Origin: Pseudomonas fluorescens | GTDB lineage: Bacteria > Pseudomonadota > Gammaproteobacteria > Pseudomonadales > Pseudomonadaceae | DNA length: 64,000 nt | Direction: 5' to 3' | NCBI RefSeq assembly: GCF_902498195.1 | Contig: NZ_CABVIY010000002.1 | Location: forward strand, 1 to 64,000 | Shown here: piece by piece, positions 1 through 9,950 of the stretch | How the letters are laid out: every line of letters starts with the position of its first letter | How positions within the stretch are numbered: position 1 is the stretch's first letter | Program-made: the position numbers and the translations under genes | Notes under the pieces: generated by a model | What the model saw: only the letters and a program-made list of their open reading frames with translations | Database searches by the model: none | What the model was told of the DNA's origin: nothing

Positions 1-101
1 CCTGAAGGGCCGTCGAAGACTACGACGTTGATAGGTGGGGTGTGTAAGCGCTGTGAGGCGTTGAGCTAACCCATACTAATTGCCCGTGAGGCTTGACCAT
101 A
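1..101 (+). rRNA. 23S ribosomal RNA, 3' end (partial)
   Basis: The window opens inside the last part of a 23S rRNA gene. The sequence up to about position 101 has the typical Pseudomonas 3' end, including the segment around 78-98 reading 'taattgcccgtgaggcttga'. The 5' part of the gene and the rest of the rrn operon lie outside the window. The exact 3' end is set by family knowledge and may be off by a few bases. Confidence 0.93.
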
Positions 102-255
102 TAACACCCAAGCAATTTGCGAACTCGAAAGAGGCCAGATTGCGGTGTGTGAAGACGAAACGAACCGAAAGTTCGACGCTCACAAAACACCGATTTCCAT
201 CACATACCCAATTTGCTGAAGCGAGGCCCGCTGGCCACGACTCAGTACCCGAATT
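102..255 (+). other. 23S-5S internal transcribed spacer
   Basis: This is the spacer between the 23S 3' end and the 5S gene. It would be transcribed as part of the rRNA precursor and removed during processing. No tRNA gene was seen in it. The short ORFs that cross it overlap the 5S gene and are not believable as genes. Confidence 0.8.
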
Positions 256-371
256 TCTTGACGACCATAGAGCGTTGGAACCACCTGATCCCATCCCGAA
301 CTCAGAAGTGAAACGATGCATCGCCGATGGTAGTGTGGGGTTTCCCCATGTGAGAGTAGGTCATCGTCAAG
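256..371 (+). rRNA. rrf: 5S ribosomal RNA
   Basis: The segment matches the Pseudomonas 5S rRNA pattern. The 5' end (ttgacgaccatagagcg) pairs with the 3' end (gtcatcgtcaag) to form the closing helix, and the conserved internal block around 276-303 ends in 'cccgaactcagaagtgaaac'. The length of about 116 nt is normal. It is the last gene of the rrn operon and is followed directly by a terminator. Confidence 0.95.
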
Positions 372-382
372 ATTAAATTCCG

Positions 383-419
383 AAACCCCAATTGCGAAAG
401 CAGTTGGGGTTTTGTTTTT
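383..419 (+). terminator. Rho-independent terminator of the rRNA operon
   Basis: A 12-bp stem with one G-T pair (left arm aaccccaattgc, right arm gcagttggggtt) closes on a GAAA tetraloop and is followed by a run rich in T. It lies just after 5S and ends the rrn transcript before recC. Confidence 0.93.
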
Positions 420-526
420 GCCTGCAGAAAAGTTCGAACAGCGGCAACGGGCAGGTCCGCGCTGTCACCGTCTCCCGAGAATGTTAAGGTTCGGCCCTAG
501 CATTTGTATTTTCCAAGGAAGCCTTT

Positions 527-3500
527 ATGCCGGACGCGACGTCTCTCAGTGCTGGTTTTATGGTGGTTCACGGCAACCGCCTGGACGAGTTGCGCAGCCT
601 GGTGGTCAGCTGGATGCGGCGCTACCCGCTGGCTCCCCTGGAGAATGAGATCGCCCTGGTGCAGAGCAACGGCATTGCCCAGTGGCTCAAACTGGCCCTG
701 GCCGAAGACGCTGAAGACGATGACATGGGAGGATGCGGAATCGCCGCGGCCATCGACGTGCAGTTACCGGGTAGTTTCATGTGGCAGCTCTATCGCATGG
801 TCCTGGGGCGTGACGAGATTCCAGTCAAATCGTTGCTCGATAAAGCCCCGCTGACCTGGCGCCTGATGCGCCTGCTTCCGCAGTTGATCAATCAACCGCA
901 CTTCGAACCCCTGCAGCGCTTTCTGACCAATGACCCCGATTTGCGCAAGCGCTATCAGCTGGCCGAGCGACTGGCCGATTTGTTCGACCAATACCAGGTA
1001 TACCGGGCGGACTGGCTCGAAGACTGGGCGGAAGGTCGCCATCAGTTGCGCAGCGGCAGAGGAGAAGTCAAAAAGCTCCCCGAAGCGAACTGCTGGCAGG
1101 CGGAATTATGGCGTGCGCTGTTGCTGGACGTCGGTGAAGAAGGCATGGCGCAAAGCCGGGCCGGTGTCCACCAGCGGTTTATCGAACGCATCAACAACCT
1201 CGAAGTAGCGCCCAAGGGATTACCCTCCCGAGTGATCGTTTTCGGGATTTCCTCCCTGCCCGCCCAAGCCCTGGAAGCACTGGCCGGGCTGGCTCGATTC
1301 AGTCAGGTGCTGCTGTGCGTACACAACCCGTGTCGTCACCATTGGGCAGACATCGTCGCCGATAAAGACCTGCTACGGCATCAATACAAGCGACAGGCGC
1401 GCAAGAGTGGCATGCCGGTTGTGCTCGACCCGCAAACCCTTCATCAACATGCCCATCCCTTACTGGCGGCATGGGGCAAGCAAGGCCGCGACTACATCAG
1501 CCTGCTGGATAGTTACGACGATCCCAACAGCTATCGTTCGGCCTTTCGCGATGGCCGCATCGACCTGTTCAGCGACAGCCTTCCACTGAACATGCTCAAT
1601 CAGTTGCAGGATGACATTCTCGAATTACGTCCATTGACCGAGACCCGTGACCGTTGGCCGGCGATGAATCCGCAGACGGATGAGTCGATCCGTTTTCACA
1701 TCACGCACAGCGCCCAGCGCGAGGTTGAGGTCCTTCATGATCAGTTGCTCGCGCGCTTCAGCGCCGACCCACAATTGCGTCCTCGGGATGTGATTGTCAT
1801 GGTCCCGGACATCGATAGCTACGCGCCGCATATTCGCGCGGTGTTCGGCCAACTCGATCGCAGCGACCCTCGATTCATTCCCTTCACGCTGGCCGACCAG
1901 GGCCAGCGCGGCCGTGATCCACTGCTGATCGCCGTTGAACATTTGCTCAAACTGCCTGACAGTCGTTTCCCGGTCAGCGAGATTCTCGATCTGCTCGACG
2001 TTCCCGCACTACGCGCGCGTTTCGGTGTAGAGGAACGCGACCTGCCAACCCTGCATCGCTGGATAGAAGGCGCCGGTATCCGTTGGGGCATGAATGCCGA
2101 GCAGCGTGCGGGGCTCGGATTGCCGGCGGCGCTGGAGCAAAACAGTTGGCGTTTCGGTCTGCGGCGCATGTTGCTGGGCTATGCCGTGGGCAGTGCCAGT
2201 GCCTGCGGCGGTATCGAACCTTACGACGAGATCGGTGGCCTGGATGCCGCCCTGATCGGTCCGTTGGTTGCGCTGCTCGATGCATTGGAAATCGCCCACC
2301 AGGAACTCACCCAGCCCGCATCGCCGCAACAATGGAGTGTGCGATTGCAGGCATTGGTTGCCCTGTTCTTCCAGGCCAGCAACGAGCACGACGACTTCCT
2401 GCTGACCCAGCTGGACGTGTTGCGGGAAACCTGGCTGGAGAATTGCGAGTCGGTCGGCCTGCAAGACGAACTGCCGCTGACCGTCGTCCGTGAAGCCTGG
2501 CTTGCAGGGCTCGATCAGGGACGGTTGTCGCAGCGCTTCCTCGCCGGTGCCGTGAACTTCTGCACCTTGATGCCGATGCGGGCGATTCCATTCAAGCTGG
2601 TGTGCTTGCTGGGAATGAACGATGGCGACTACCCGCGTGCGCAGCCGCCGCTGGACTTCGACCTCATGGGCAGTGACTACCGCCCAGGCGATCGCTCGCG
2701 GCGCGAAGATGACCGCTACTTGTTGCTGGAAGCGTTGTTGTCGGCACGCGACCAGCTCTACATCAGCTGGGTCGGCCGCAGCATTCGCGACAACAGTGAG
2801 CGTCCGGCGTCGGTGCTGATCGGTCAGCTCCGTGACCATCTGGCCAGCGGCTGGCGACTGAGCGATGCCGCAGAAGGCTTGCTTGAGGCCATAACCCAGG
2901 AACACCCGCTGCAACCCTTCAGCGCCCGTTACTTCCATGAAGGCAATGAGCTGTTCAGCTACGCCAACGAGTGGCAAGTGCTTCACCACGCCACACAACA
3001 CGCGACGGATACCGAGATCCTTGAACCCCACGTCCAGGAGGAGCCGCTGAGCCTCGGTCAACTCCAGGATTTCCTGCGCAACCCGGTGCGGCACTTCTTC
3101 AGTCAGCGCTTGAAGGTGTTCTTTGAGGCAGCCGAAGTGCCTTTGGCGGATGAGGAGCCCTTCGTTCTCGACGCCTTGCAACGCTATAGCCTCAGCGACA
3201 GTTTGCTGGAGGCTGCCCTGGCAGATCCGGACGCCCCGGAGAAGGCGCTTGAGGCACAGGCCCGGCGCCTGCAAAACAGCGGGCTGCTGCCGATGGCCGG
3301 GTTTGGCGAATGCCTTCAGCGCGAACTGATCGAGCCGCTACCGGATCTGCTGCAGCGCTATCAACAGCTTCTGGCGCTGTGGCCAACGCCCTTGACCAGC
3401 GCGCTGCCGGTGAACCTGGCATTGCATGACCTGCGTCTTGAAGGCTGGCTCAGCGGCCTGCACCAACGGGCCGATGGCGGCTTGCTGTCGATCACCACGA

Positions 3501-3979
3501 TCCCCAACAGTATCGGTTCGATCAAGTCGCGCAAATGGCATCGCCTGACGCGGCCATGGGTCAACCATCTGGTCGCTTGCGCCAGCGGCCTGGCGATGAC
3601 CACCGCGTTGGTGGCCAGTGATGACAGTCTGGTGCTCGCTCCAACCGAGGCAGCATCGGCACGACGGATTCTGGGTGACCTGTTGCTGGCCTGGCAATCG
3701 GGCATGCGCCAACCCCTGCCGATCGCGGTCAAGACGGCTTTCGCCTGGCTGGGCCAAACCGAGCCGGGCAAGGCCGAAGCGGCTGCGCGCAAGGCCTATG
3801 AGGGCGATGGATTGACCACTGACGGAGAGCGACGCGAAAGCGTGGCGCTGGCTCGTCAATTTGCCGATTACGATGCGCTGGTCGCCGACGAGACGTTCGT
3901 CGATTGGTGCAACGCGCTGTACCGCCCATTGCTCGAAGCCCCCTGGCGTTCGATGTCCAGCGAGGAGGCCCGCCCATGA
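527..3979 (+). CDS. recC: Exodeoxyribonuclease V (RecBCD) subunit gamma, RecC
   Basis: RecC is the Chi-recognition and scaffold subunit of the RecBCD helicase-nuclease, which processes double-strand breaks for RecA loading. The protein is 1150 aa, close to E. coli RecC (1122 aa), and starts with the family's helicase-like N-terminal segment (MVVHGNRLDELRSLVVSW). RecC keeps an inactive superfamily-1 helicase fold, so a missing Walker motif is expected. The ATG at 527 has an AAGGA ribosome site 8-12 nt upstream. The stop codon overlaps the recB start (ATGA), so the subunits are translationally coupled. It is the first gene of a recC-recB-recD operon placed directly after an rRNA operon. Confidence 0.96.
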   Translation: MPDATSLSAGFMVVHGNRLDELRSLVVSWMRRYPLAPLENEIALVQSNGIAQWLKLALAEDAEDDDMGGCGIAAAIDVQLPGSFMWQLYRMVLGRDEIPVKSLLDKAPLTWRLMRLLPQLINQPHFEPLQRFLTNDPDLRKRYQLAERLADLFDQYQVYRADWLEDWAEGRHQLRSGRGEVKKLPEANCWQAELWRALLLDVGEEGMAQSRAGVHQRFIERINNLEVAPKGLPSRVIVFGISSLPAQALEALAGLARFSQVLLCVHNPCRHHWADIVADKDLLRHQYKRQARKSGMPVVLDPQTLHQHAHPLLAAWGKQGRDYISLLDSYDDPNSYRSAFRDGRIDLFSDSLPLNMLNQLQDDILELRPLTETRDRWPAMNPQTDESIRFHITHSAQREVEVLHDQLLARFSADPQLRPRDVIVMVPDIDSYAPHIRAVFGQLDRSDPRFIPFTLADQGQRGRDPLLIAVEHLLKLPDSRFPVSEILDLLDVPALRARFGVEERDLPTLHRWIEGAGIRWGMNAEQRAGLGLPAALEQNSWRFGLRRMLLGYAVGSASACGGIEPYDEIGGLDAALIGPLVALLDALEIAHQELTQPASPQQWSVRLQALVALFFQASNEHDDFLLTQLDVLRETWLENCESVGLQDELPLTVVREAWLAGLDQGRLSQRFLAGAVNFCTLMPMRAIPFKLVCLLGMNDGDYPRAQPPLDFDLMGSDYRPGDRSRREDDRYLLLEALLSARDQLYISWVGRSIRDNSERPASVLIGQLRDHLASGWRLSDAAEGLLEAITQEHPLQPFSARYFHEGNELFSYANEWQVLHHATQHATDTEILEPHVQEEPLSLGQLQDFLRNPVRHFFSQRLKVFFEAAEVPLADEEPFVLDALQRYSLSDSLLEAALADPDAPEKALEAQARRLQNSGLLPMAGFGECLQRELIEPLPDLLQRYQQLLALWPTPLTSALPVNLALHDLRLEGWLSGLHQRADGGLLSITTIPNSIGSIKSRKWHRLTRPWVNHLVACASGLAMTTALVASDDSLVLAPTEAASARRILGDLLLAWQSGMRQPLPIAVKTAFAWLGQTEPGKAEAAARKAYEGDGLTTDGERRESVALARQFADYDALVADETFVDWCNALYRPLLEAPWRSMSSEEARP

Positions 3980-6900
3980 CTCGCAAGACACCCTTGGCCC
4001 TGGCATTCCCGCTGCGTGGCAGTCAGCTGATCGAAGCCAGTGCCGGGACCGGCAAGACCTTTACCATTTCCGCCCTGTACCTGCGCCTGGTCCTTGGCCA
4101 TGGTGCTGATGTCAGTGGCTTCGGACGCGAGCTGTTGCCTCCGCAAATCCTGGTCGTGACCTTTACCGATGCCGCGACCAAAGAGCTGCGCGAACGTATT
4201 CGCACGCGCCTGGCCGAGGCCGCGCGGTTTTTTCGCGATGAAACACCGGCCCCCGACGGCCTGATCGCCGAACTGCGCGAACAGTACGTGCCCGAACAGT
4301 GGGCCGGCTGCGCCAACCGCCTGGACATCGCCGCCCAGTGGATGGACGAAGCGGCCGTTTCGACGATCCACAGTTGGTGCCAGCGCATGTTGCGCGAACA
4401 CGCCTTCGACAGCGGCAGCCTGTTTACCCAGACCCTTGAAACCGACCACAGCGATTTGCTCGGTGAAGTCCTGCGCGACTACTGGCGGCTGTTCTGCTAT
4501 CCGATGCAAGGCGATGCGTTGAACTGGGTGCGTAGCAACTTGGGCGGGCCGGCGGCATTGTTGCCAAGGGTTCGCGGGCTGTTTGCCAGTGAACGGGAGA
4601 ATGTCGAAGGCAAGGCACCTGCCGAGCTGATCGCCGAGTGTTTGCAGGAGCGGCGGGCAGTGTTGCTGGAACTCAAACGGCCCTGGCGTGAGTGGGCGGA
4701 TGAGCTGCTCGCCCTCTGTCATGAAGGGGTTGCCAGCAAGAGTGTCGACGGTCGCAAGATGCAGGCGCGTTACTTCGAGCCCTGGTTCGAAAAGATCAAG
4801 GCCTGGTCCGAGGATGAAACCCTCGAACAGCTGGACATCGGCACCGGCTTCACCCGGCTGACCCCCGATGGAATGGCCGAGGCCTGGAAGAAAGGCAACG
4901 CTCCCAACCATCCGGGGCTGGACGCAATGCCCGGCTTGAAAGCCAGTCTCGACGCCTTGCCGACGCCTGATGCCGCCGTGCTGCAACATGCTGCCCATTG
5001 GGTCGGTGCGCGCTTCGAAGAAGAAAAACGTCGTCGTGCGGAAATGGGCTTCGACGACATGCTGTTGCGCCTGGATGCGGCCTTGCAAGCCGAGGGAGGC
5101 GAGCGCCTGGCGACCTTGATCCGCGAGCAGTTTCCGGTGGCGCTGATCGACGAATTCCAGGACACCGACCCGGTCCAGTACCGGATCTTCGAGAGCATCT
5201 ATTGCATCGAGGATAACAACCCCGAGAGCGGCCTGTTCCTGATCGGTGACCCAAAGCAGGCGATCTATGCTTTCCGCGGCGCCGACATCTATACCTACCT
5301 GCGCGCTCGCCAGGCGACCGCCGGCCGCTTGCATACCCTGGGCACCAACTTCCGTTCGAGTCATGGCATGGTCAGTGCCGTGAACCATGTCTTCGAGCGG
5401 GCCGAGACTCGCGAAGCCGGACGCGGTGCCTTCCTGTTCCGTGAGGACAACGGCGATAACCCGGTGCCGTTTTCTCCCGTCGAATCCCAGGGCCGCAAAG
5501 AGGTCCTGCACATCGACGGCCAGGCCGTGCCCGCGCTGAACATCTGGCAACTGCCTGCCGAGCAGCCATTGTCCGGAGCGGTGTACCGCCAACAATTGGC
5601 CGCCGCCTGCGCCAGTGAAATCACCGCCTTGCTCAATGGCGGGCAACAAGGCCAGGCGGGTTTTGTGCGCGACGGCGAAGGCTTCAAGGGCCTGTTGCCT
5701 GCGGACATCGCGATCCTGGTCCGCGATGGCAAGGAAGCACAGGCCGTGCGTGCCGAACTCTCCGCGCGCGGGGTGCGCAGCGTCTATCTGTCGGACAAGG
5801 ATTCGGTGTTCGCCGCCCAGGAAGCCCACGACGTGTTGACCTGGCTCAAAGCCTGCGCCGAACCCGATGTCGAGCGCCCCCTGCGGGCCGCGCTGGCCTG
5901 CATCACGCTGAACCTGTCATTGGCAGAGTTGGAGCGGCTCAATCAGGATGAATTGGCCTGGGAAGCCCGGGTCATGCAGTTTCGCCGATATCGCGAGATC
6001 TGGCGCAAGCAGGGCGTGTTGCCCATGTTGCGCTGCCTGCTGCATGACTTCCAGCTGCCCCAGGCATTGATCGCGCGCCACGATGGCGAGCGGGTGTTGA
6101 CCAACCTGTTGCACCTCTGCGAGTTGCTGCAGCAGGCGGCCGCCGAACTGGATGGCGAGCAGGCCCTGATCCGTCACTTGTCCGAGCATCTGGCGCTGTC
6201 CGGCCAGGCCGGCGAAGAGCAGATTCTGCGCCTGGAAAGTGATGAGCAACTGGTCAAGGTCGTGACCATTCACAAGTCCAAGGGCCTTGAATACCCCTTG
6301 GTGTTCCTGCCGTTCATTTGCTCGGCGAAACCGGTGGATGGCAGCCGGCTGCCGTTGCACTACCACGATGCCGGCGGCAAGGCCCACGTGACCTTGAACC
6401 CGACTGCCGAGTTGATTGCCCTGGCCGATGATGAACGACTGGCTGAAGACCTGCGCTTGCTCTATGTGGCGCTGACCCGGGCCCAGCATGCCTGCTGGCT
6501 GGGGGTGACCGACCTCAAGCGCGGCAATCACAACAGCTCGGTGTTGCACCTGTCGGCCCTGGGTTATCTGTTGGGTGGTGGCGCTACCTTGACCGAATCG
6601 GCAGGCCTGAAGCGTTGGCTGGAAGACTTGCAGCAGGACTGTGATGCGCTGGGCTACGGCGAAATGCCTGAAGCCACTGCCGGGCACTACCATCCACCGC
6701 AGAACGAAGCAGCGTTGCGTGCTCCGTTGATTCCCAAGCGCAAGGCCAGTGAAAACTGGTGGATTGCCTCCTACAGCGCCTTGCGCCTGAGCGATACCCT
6801 GAGCATCGGCAGTGACGAGGCGCCGGAGAGTCCGCAGGCACAGAAGCTCTTCGACGACGAACGTCTCGATCCGCAGGCACCGCGGGAGATGGTCGCTGGC

Positions 6901-7668
6901 GGCGCCGATATCCATCGATTCCCCCGTGGCCCGAACCCGGGCACCTTTCTCCATGGGTTGCTCGAATGGGCGGGCGATGAAGGTTTCTGCGCCACGCCGC
7001 AAGCCGTGGAGGACGCCATCGCCCGTCGCTGCAATCGTCGCGGCTGGGAAGGCTGGATCACCACGCTGAGCGACTGGTTGCAGCATCTGCTCAAATCACC
7101 CTTGCCGGTCGGGGGCGGTCAGGCGCCGGTGGTTTTCGAGCGGCTGAGCCACTACCAGGTCGAAATGGAATTCTGGTTCGCCAGCCATAAGGTGGATGTG
7201 CTCAAGCTTGACGCGCTGGTGCGCCAGCACACCCACAACGGCGTGCCCCGGGTGGCCGCCGAGGCAGTGTTGCTCAATGGCATGTTCAAGGGCTTCATCG
7301 ACCTGACGTTCGAGCACGATGGCCGCTATTACGTCGCTGACTACAAGTCCAACTGGCTGGGCACCGATGACTCGGCCTACACCGAGCAGGCCATGGAGCA
7401 GTCGATCCTCGACAACCGTTATGACCTGCAATACGTCCTTTACCTCCTGGCCCTGCATCGCCAACTCAAGGCCCGGCTGGCCGACTACGACTATGACCGG
7501 CATGTCGGCGGTGCCTTGTACCTGTTCCTGCGCGGCACGCGTGCGCCCAGTCAGGGCGTGTATTTTGCCCGTCCGCCAAGGGCGCTGATCGAGCAACTGG
7601 ACCGACTGTTTCAAGGTAAGGCAGAACCCAAGGCCGAGCCGGCCTGGGTACAGGGAGAATTGCTATGA
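3976..7668 (+). CDS. recB: Exodeoxyribonuclease V (RecBCD) subunit beta, RecB
   Basis: RecB is the 3'-5' helicase and the only nuclease subunit of RecBCD. It is 1230 aa from the ATG at 3976. Visible motifs: Walker A EASAGTGKT with Lys27; helicase motif II as DEFQDTDP; a motif VTIHKSKGLEYPLVFLP typical of motif V in UvrD-like helicases; and near the C-terminus the nuclease core GFIDLTF...YVADYKSNW, carrying the Asp and Asp-Tyr-Lys that bind metal. An in-frame upstream start at 3904 lies inside recC and is rejected in favour of the ATGA overlap. The recD start overlaps its stop in the same way. Confidence 0.97.
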   Translation: MTRKTPLALAFPLRGSQLIEASAGTGKTFTISALYLRLVLGHGADVSGFGRELLPPQILVVTFTDAATKELRERIRTRLAEAARFFRDETPAPDGLIAELREQYVPEQWAGCANRLDIAAQWMDEAAVSTIHSWCQRMLREHAFDSGSLFTQTLETDHSDLLGEVLRDYWRLFCYPMQGDALNWVRSNLGGPAALLPRVRGLFASERENVEGKAPAELIAECLQERRAVLLELKRPWREWADELLALCHEGVASKSVDGRKMQARYFEPWFEKIKAWSEDETLEQLDIGTGFTRLTPDGMAEAWKKGNAPNHPGLDAMPGLKASLDALPTPDAAVLQHAAHWVGARFEEEKRRRAEMGFDDMLLRLDAALQAEGGERLATLIREQFPVALIDEFQDTDPVQYRIFESIYCIEDNNPESGLFLIGDPKQAIYAFRGADIYTYLRARQATAGRLHTLGTNFRSSHGMVSAVNHVFERAETREAGRGAFLFREDNGDNPVPFSPVESQGRKEVLHIDGQAVPALNIWQLPAEQPLSGAVYRQQLAAACASEITALLNGGQQGQAGFVRDGEGFKGLLPADIAILVRDGKEAQAVRAELSARGVRSVYLSDKDSVFAAQEAHDVLTWLKACAEPDVERPLRAALACITLNLSLAELERLNQDELAWEARVMQFRRYREIWRKQGVLPMLRCLLHDFQLPQALIARHDGERVLTNLLHLCELLQQAAAELDGEQALIRHLSEHLALSGQAGEEQILRLESDEQLVKVVTIHKSKGLEYPLVFLPFICSAKPVDGSRLPLHYHDAGGKAHVTLNPTAELIALADDERLAEDLRLLYVALTRAQHACWLGVTDLKRGNHNSSVLHLSALGYLLGGGATLTESAGLKRWLEDLQQDCDALGYGEMPEATAGHYHPPQNEAALRAPLIPKRKASENWWIASYSALRLSDTLSIGSDEAPESPQAQKLFDDERLDPQAPREMVAGGADIHRFPRGPNPGTFLHGLLEWAGDEGFCATPQAVEDAIARRCNRRGWEGWITTLSDWLQHLLKSPLPVGGGQAPVVFERLSHYQVEMEFWFASHKVDVLKLDALVRQHTHNGVPRVAAEAVLLNGMFKGFIDLTFEHDGRYYVADYKSNWLGTDDSAYTEQAMEQSILDNRYDLQYVLYLLALHRQLKARLADYDYDRHVGGALYLFLRGTRAPSQGVYFARPPRALIEQLDRLFQGKAEPKAEPAWVQGELL

Positions 7669-9773
7669 GCCGCACCTTCGCCGATTTGCTGCCGACCTCG
7701 CTGGACGCCGATAGCCTGGCGGGCCTCGATCCCCTGAATCGCGCCGACGACTTGCTGCTGTTGCTCACGCGCTGGGTCGAACGGGGCTGGCTGCGTGCGC
7801 TGGACAAAGCGTTCGTTGCCTTCCTCCACGAGCTGGCCCCGGACGATGATCCGTTGGTGCTGCTGGCGGCGGCGTTGACCAGTCACCAGTTGGGCCACGG
7901 GCATGTCTGCCTGGATCTGTTCGAGACGCTGAAGGAGCCGGACTTCGCCCTGTCGCTGCCGCCCGAAGGTGACCTGCACACAGGCGCCATGGTCCTGCCG
8001 TCGCAGCTGCTGGAGACGCTGGACGGCGCCCATTGGTGCAAGGTGCTGGCCGCCGGTAGCCTGGTCGCGCTGGCGGCCGACGGGCGCGAGTCCGTGCAGC
8101 AGCGGCCGTTGGTGTTGTCGGGCAAGCGCCTGTACCTGCGACGCTATTGGGCGTACGAGCGGCGTATCGACCATTCGCTGCGTGAACGCCTGGCGCAGCA
8201 CGAAGCCACGCCGCATGACTTGCCCGAGCGCCTGACCGGCTTGTTCGGTGCGGCCAGCCCTGGCGACGTCATAGACTGGCAGAAGCTCGCCTGCGCCCTC
8301 GCGACCCGTGGCGCCTTCAGCATCGTCACCGGTGGCCCGGGCACCGGCAAGACCACCACGGTGGTGCGCTTGTTGGCGTTGCTCCAGGCGCCGGCGGTGG
8401 AGGCCGGCAAGCCGCTGCGCATCCGTCTGGCGGCACCGACCGGCAAAGCGGCTGCACGCTTGACCGAGTCCATCAGCCAGCAAGTTCGAACCCTGAAAGT
8501 CTCCGAGGACATCCGCCAGAAAATCCCGTCGGACGTCACCACCGTTCACCGCCTGCTCGGTAGCCGTCCCGGTACGCGACATTTCCGCCACCATGGGGGC
8601 AATCGCTTGCCGCTGGACGTGTTGGTGGTGGACGAAGCCTCGATGATCGACCTGGAAATGATGGCCAATCTGCTGGATGCGCTGCCGCCCCATGCCCGCC
8701 TGGTGCTGCTGGGCGACAAGGACCAGCTGGCCTCGGTGGAGGCCGGTGCGGTGCTGGGCGATTTGTGCCGCGATGCCGAGGCCGGCTGGTACAGCCCGCA
8801 GACACGTCAGTGGCTGGAGTCGGTCAGTGGTGAACATCTGCAAGCCAGCGGGTTGCAGGAAGACACCCAGGGCGCTCATCCGCTGGCCCAGCAAGTGGTG
8901 ATGCTGCGTCACTCGCGACGGTTCGGCGAAGGCAGCGGGATTGGTCAGTTGGCCCGTTGGGTCAACCAGCAACAGCCTGAAGAGGCGCGCAAGTTGCTGG
9001 CCGCTCGAAGCCATGACGATGTGTTTTGCCTGTCACTCAAGAGTGAACAGGACCGGGCGCTGGAGCGTTTGCTGCTGGAGGGTCACGGCGAAGGACCGCA
9101 GGGTTATCGGCATTACTTGAGTCTGCTGCGGGCCCGGCGTCCTGCACTCGACGCGCCACTGGATGATTCGCGCTGGATGGATTGGGCGCGACAAGTGCTG
9201 CAAGCCTTCGACGCTTTCCAGTTGTTGTGCGCGGTGCGCAAAGGGCCGTGGGGCGTGGAGGGACTGAACCAGCGAGTGACCGACGCGTTGTTGAAGGCCC
9301 GGCTGATCGACAGCGACCAGCAATGGTACGAAGGGCGTCCCGTGCTGATGACGCGCAACGATTACGGCCTGGGCTTGATGAACGGCGACATCGGCATCGC
9401 CCTCAAGCTGCCCGAGCGTGAGGGGCCGGAGGCGGGCAAGCAGGTGTTGCGCGTGGCGTTCCCGCGCAATGACGGGCAGGGCGGGGTGCGGTTCGTCCTG
9501 CCGAGCAGGCTCAATGATGTCGAAACCGTCTACGCCATGACGGTGCATAAATCCCAGGGCTCGGAATTCGCCCATACCGCGCTGATCCTGCCGGATGCCC
9601 TGAATCCGGTGCTGACCAAGGAACTGATCTATACCGGGATTACCCGCGCCAAGGACTGGTTCACCTTGATCGAACCGCGTGCCGGCGTTTTTGAAGAGGC
9701 GGTGAGGCGCAAGGTCAAGCGCTTGAGCGGGTTGATGCTGGAGCTGAAAGAAGGCAGCGAGACGCCCGACTGA
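7665..9773 (+). CDS. recD: Exodeoxyribonuclease V (RecBCD) subunit alpha, RecD
   Basis: RecD is the fast 5'-3' helicase of RecBCD. The 702-aa protein has Walker A TGGPGTGKTTT (Lys229), a Walker B segment VVDEASMIDLEMM, and a C-terminal motif VHKSQGSEFAHTALILP typical of the RecD/TraA helicases. It is about 90 aa longer than E. coli RecD, which is common in pseudomonads. Its ATG overlaps the recB stop. It is the last gene of the operon and is followed within 20 nt by a REP pair that may stabilise or end the mRNA. Confidence 0.96.
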   Translation: MSRTFADLLPTSLDADSLAGLDPLNRADDLLLLLTRWVERGWLRALDKAFVAFLHELAPDDDPLVLLAAALTSHQLGHGHVCLDLFETLKEPDFALSLPPEGDLHTGAMVLPSQLLETLDGAHWCKVLAAGSLVALAADGRESVQQRPLVLSGKRLYLRRYWAYERRIDHSLRERLAQHEATPHDLPERLTGLFGAASPGDVIDWQKLACALATRGAFSIVTGGPGTGKTTTVVRLLALLQAPAVEAGKPLRIRLAAPTGKAAARLTESISQQVRTLKVSEDIRQKIPSDVTTVHRLLGSRPGTRHFRHHGGNRLPLDVLVVDEASMIDLEMMANLLDALPPHARLVLLGDKDQLASVEAGAVLGDLCRDAEAGWYSPQTRQWLESVSGEHLQASGLQEDTQGAHPLAQQVVMLRHSRRFGEGSGIGQLARWVNQQQPEEARKLLAARSHDDVFCLSLKSEQDRALERLLLEGHGEGPQGYRHYLSLLRARRPALDAPLDDSRWMDWARQVLQAFDAFQLLCAVRKGPWGVEGLNQRVTDALLKARLIDSDQQWYEGRPVLMTRNDYGLGLMNGDIGIALKLPEREGPEAGKQVLRVAFPRNDGQGGVRFVLPSRLNDVETVYAMTVHKSQGSEFAHTALILPDALNPVLTKELIYTGITRAKDWFTLIEPRAGVFEEAVRRKVKRLSGLMLELKEGSETPD

Positions 9774-9789
9774 AGGATGCGGCTGTAAC

Positions 9790-9889
9790 TGTAGGAGCGA
9801 GCACGCTCGCGATGGACTCAATTGCGCCGCGTTTATCCAACTGAAACGCGTAATCGTTGACGACCATCGCGAGCGTGCTCGCTCCTACA
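9790..9889. repeat. REP pair, type A (inverted palindromic repeat)
   Basis: Two copies of a Pseudomonas REP sequence (core gtaggagcgagcacgctcgc) face each other about 50 nt apart, so the RNA could fold into a long cruciform. The inner flank gtaatcgttgacgaccatcg is also found in the REP pairs at 15839 and 20661. It sits between recD and yfiR. Confidence 0.9.
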
Positions 9890-9950
9890 AGAGCATTGTG
9901 CTGTGCTATCGTTGCGGCATCATTGGGCTGCGATCGAAGAGAATCACTGC

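Noticed and set aside
80..376. ORF across the 23S-5S spacer and 5S gene
   Set aside because: It overlaps the 5S rRNA and has no ribosome site or family similarity.
2009..3274. Long minus-strand ORF of 421 codons opposite recC
   Set aside because: It is a shadow of the GC-rich recC coding frame; the protein has no recognisable domain, and the plus-strand gene is certain.
3868..5829. Minus-strand ORF of 653 codons opposite recB
   Set aside because: High third-position GC in recB leaves long open antisense frames. No family features, and no ribosome site on the minus strand.
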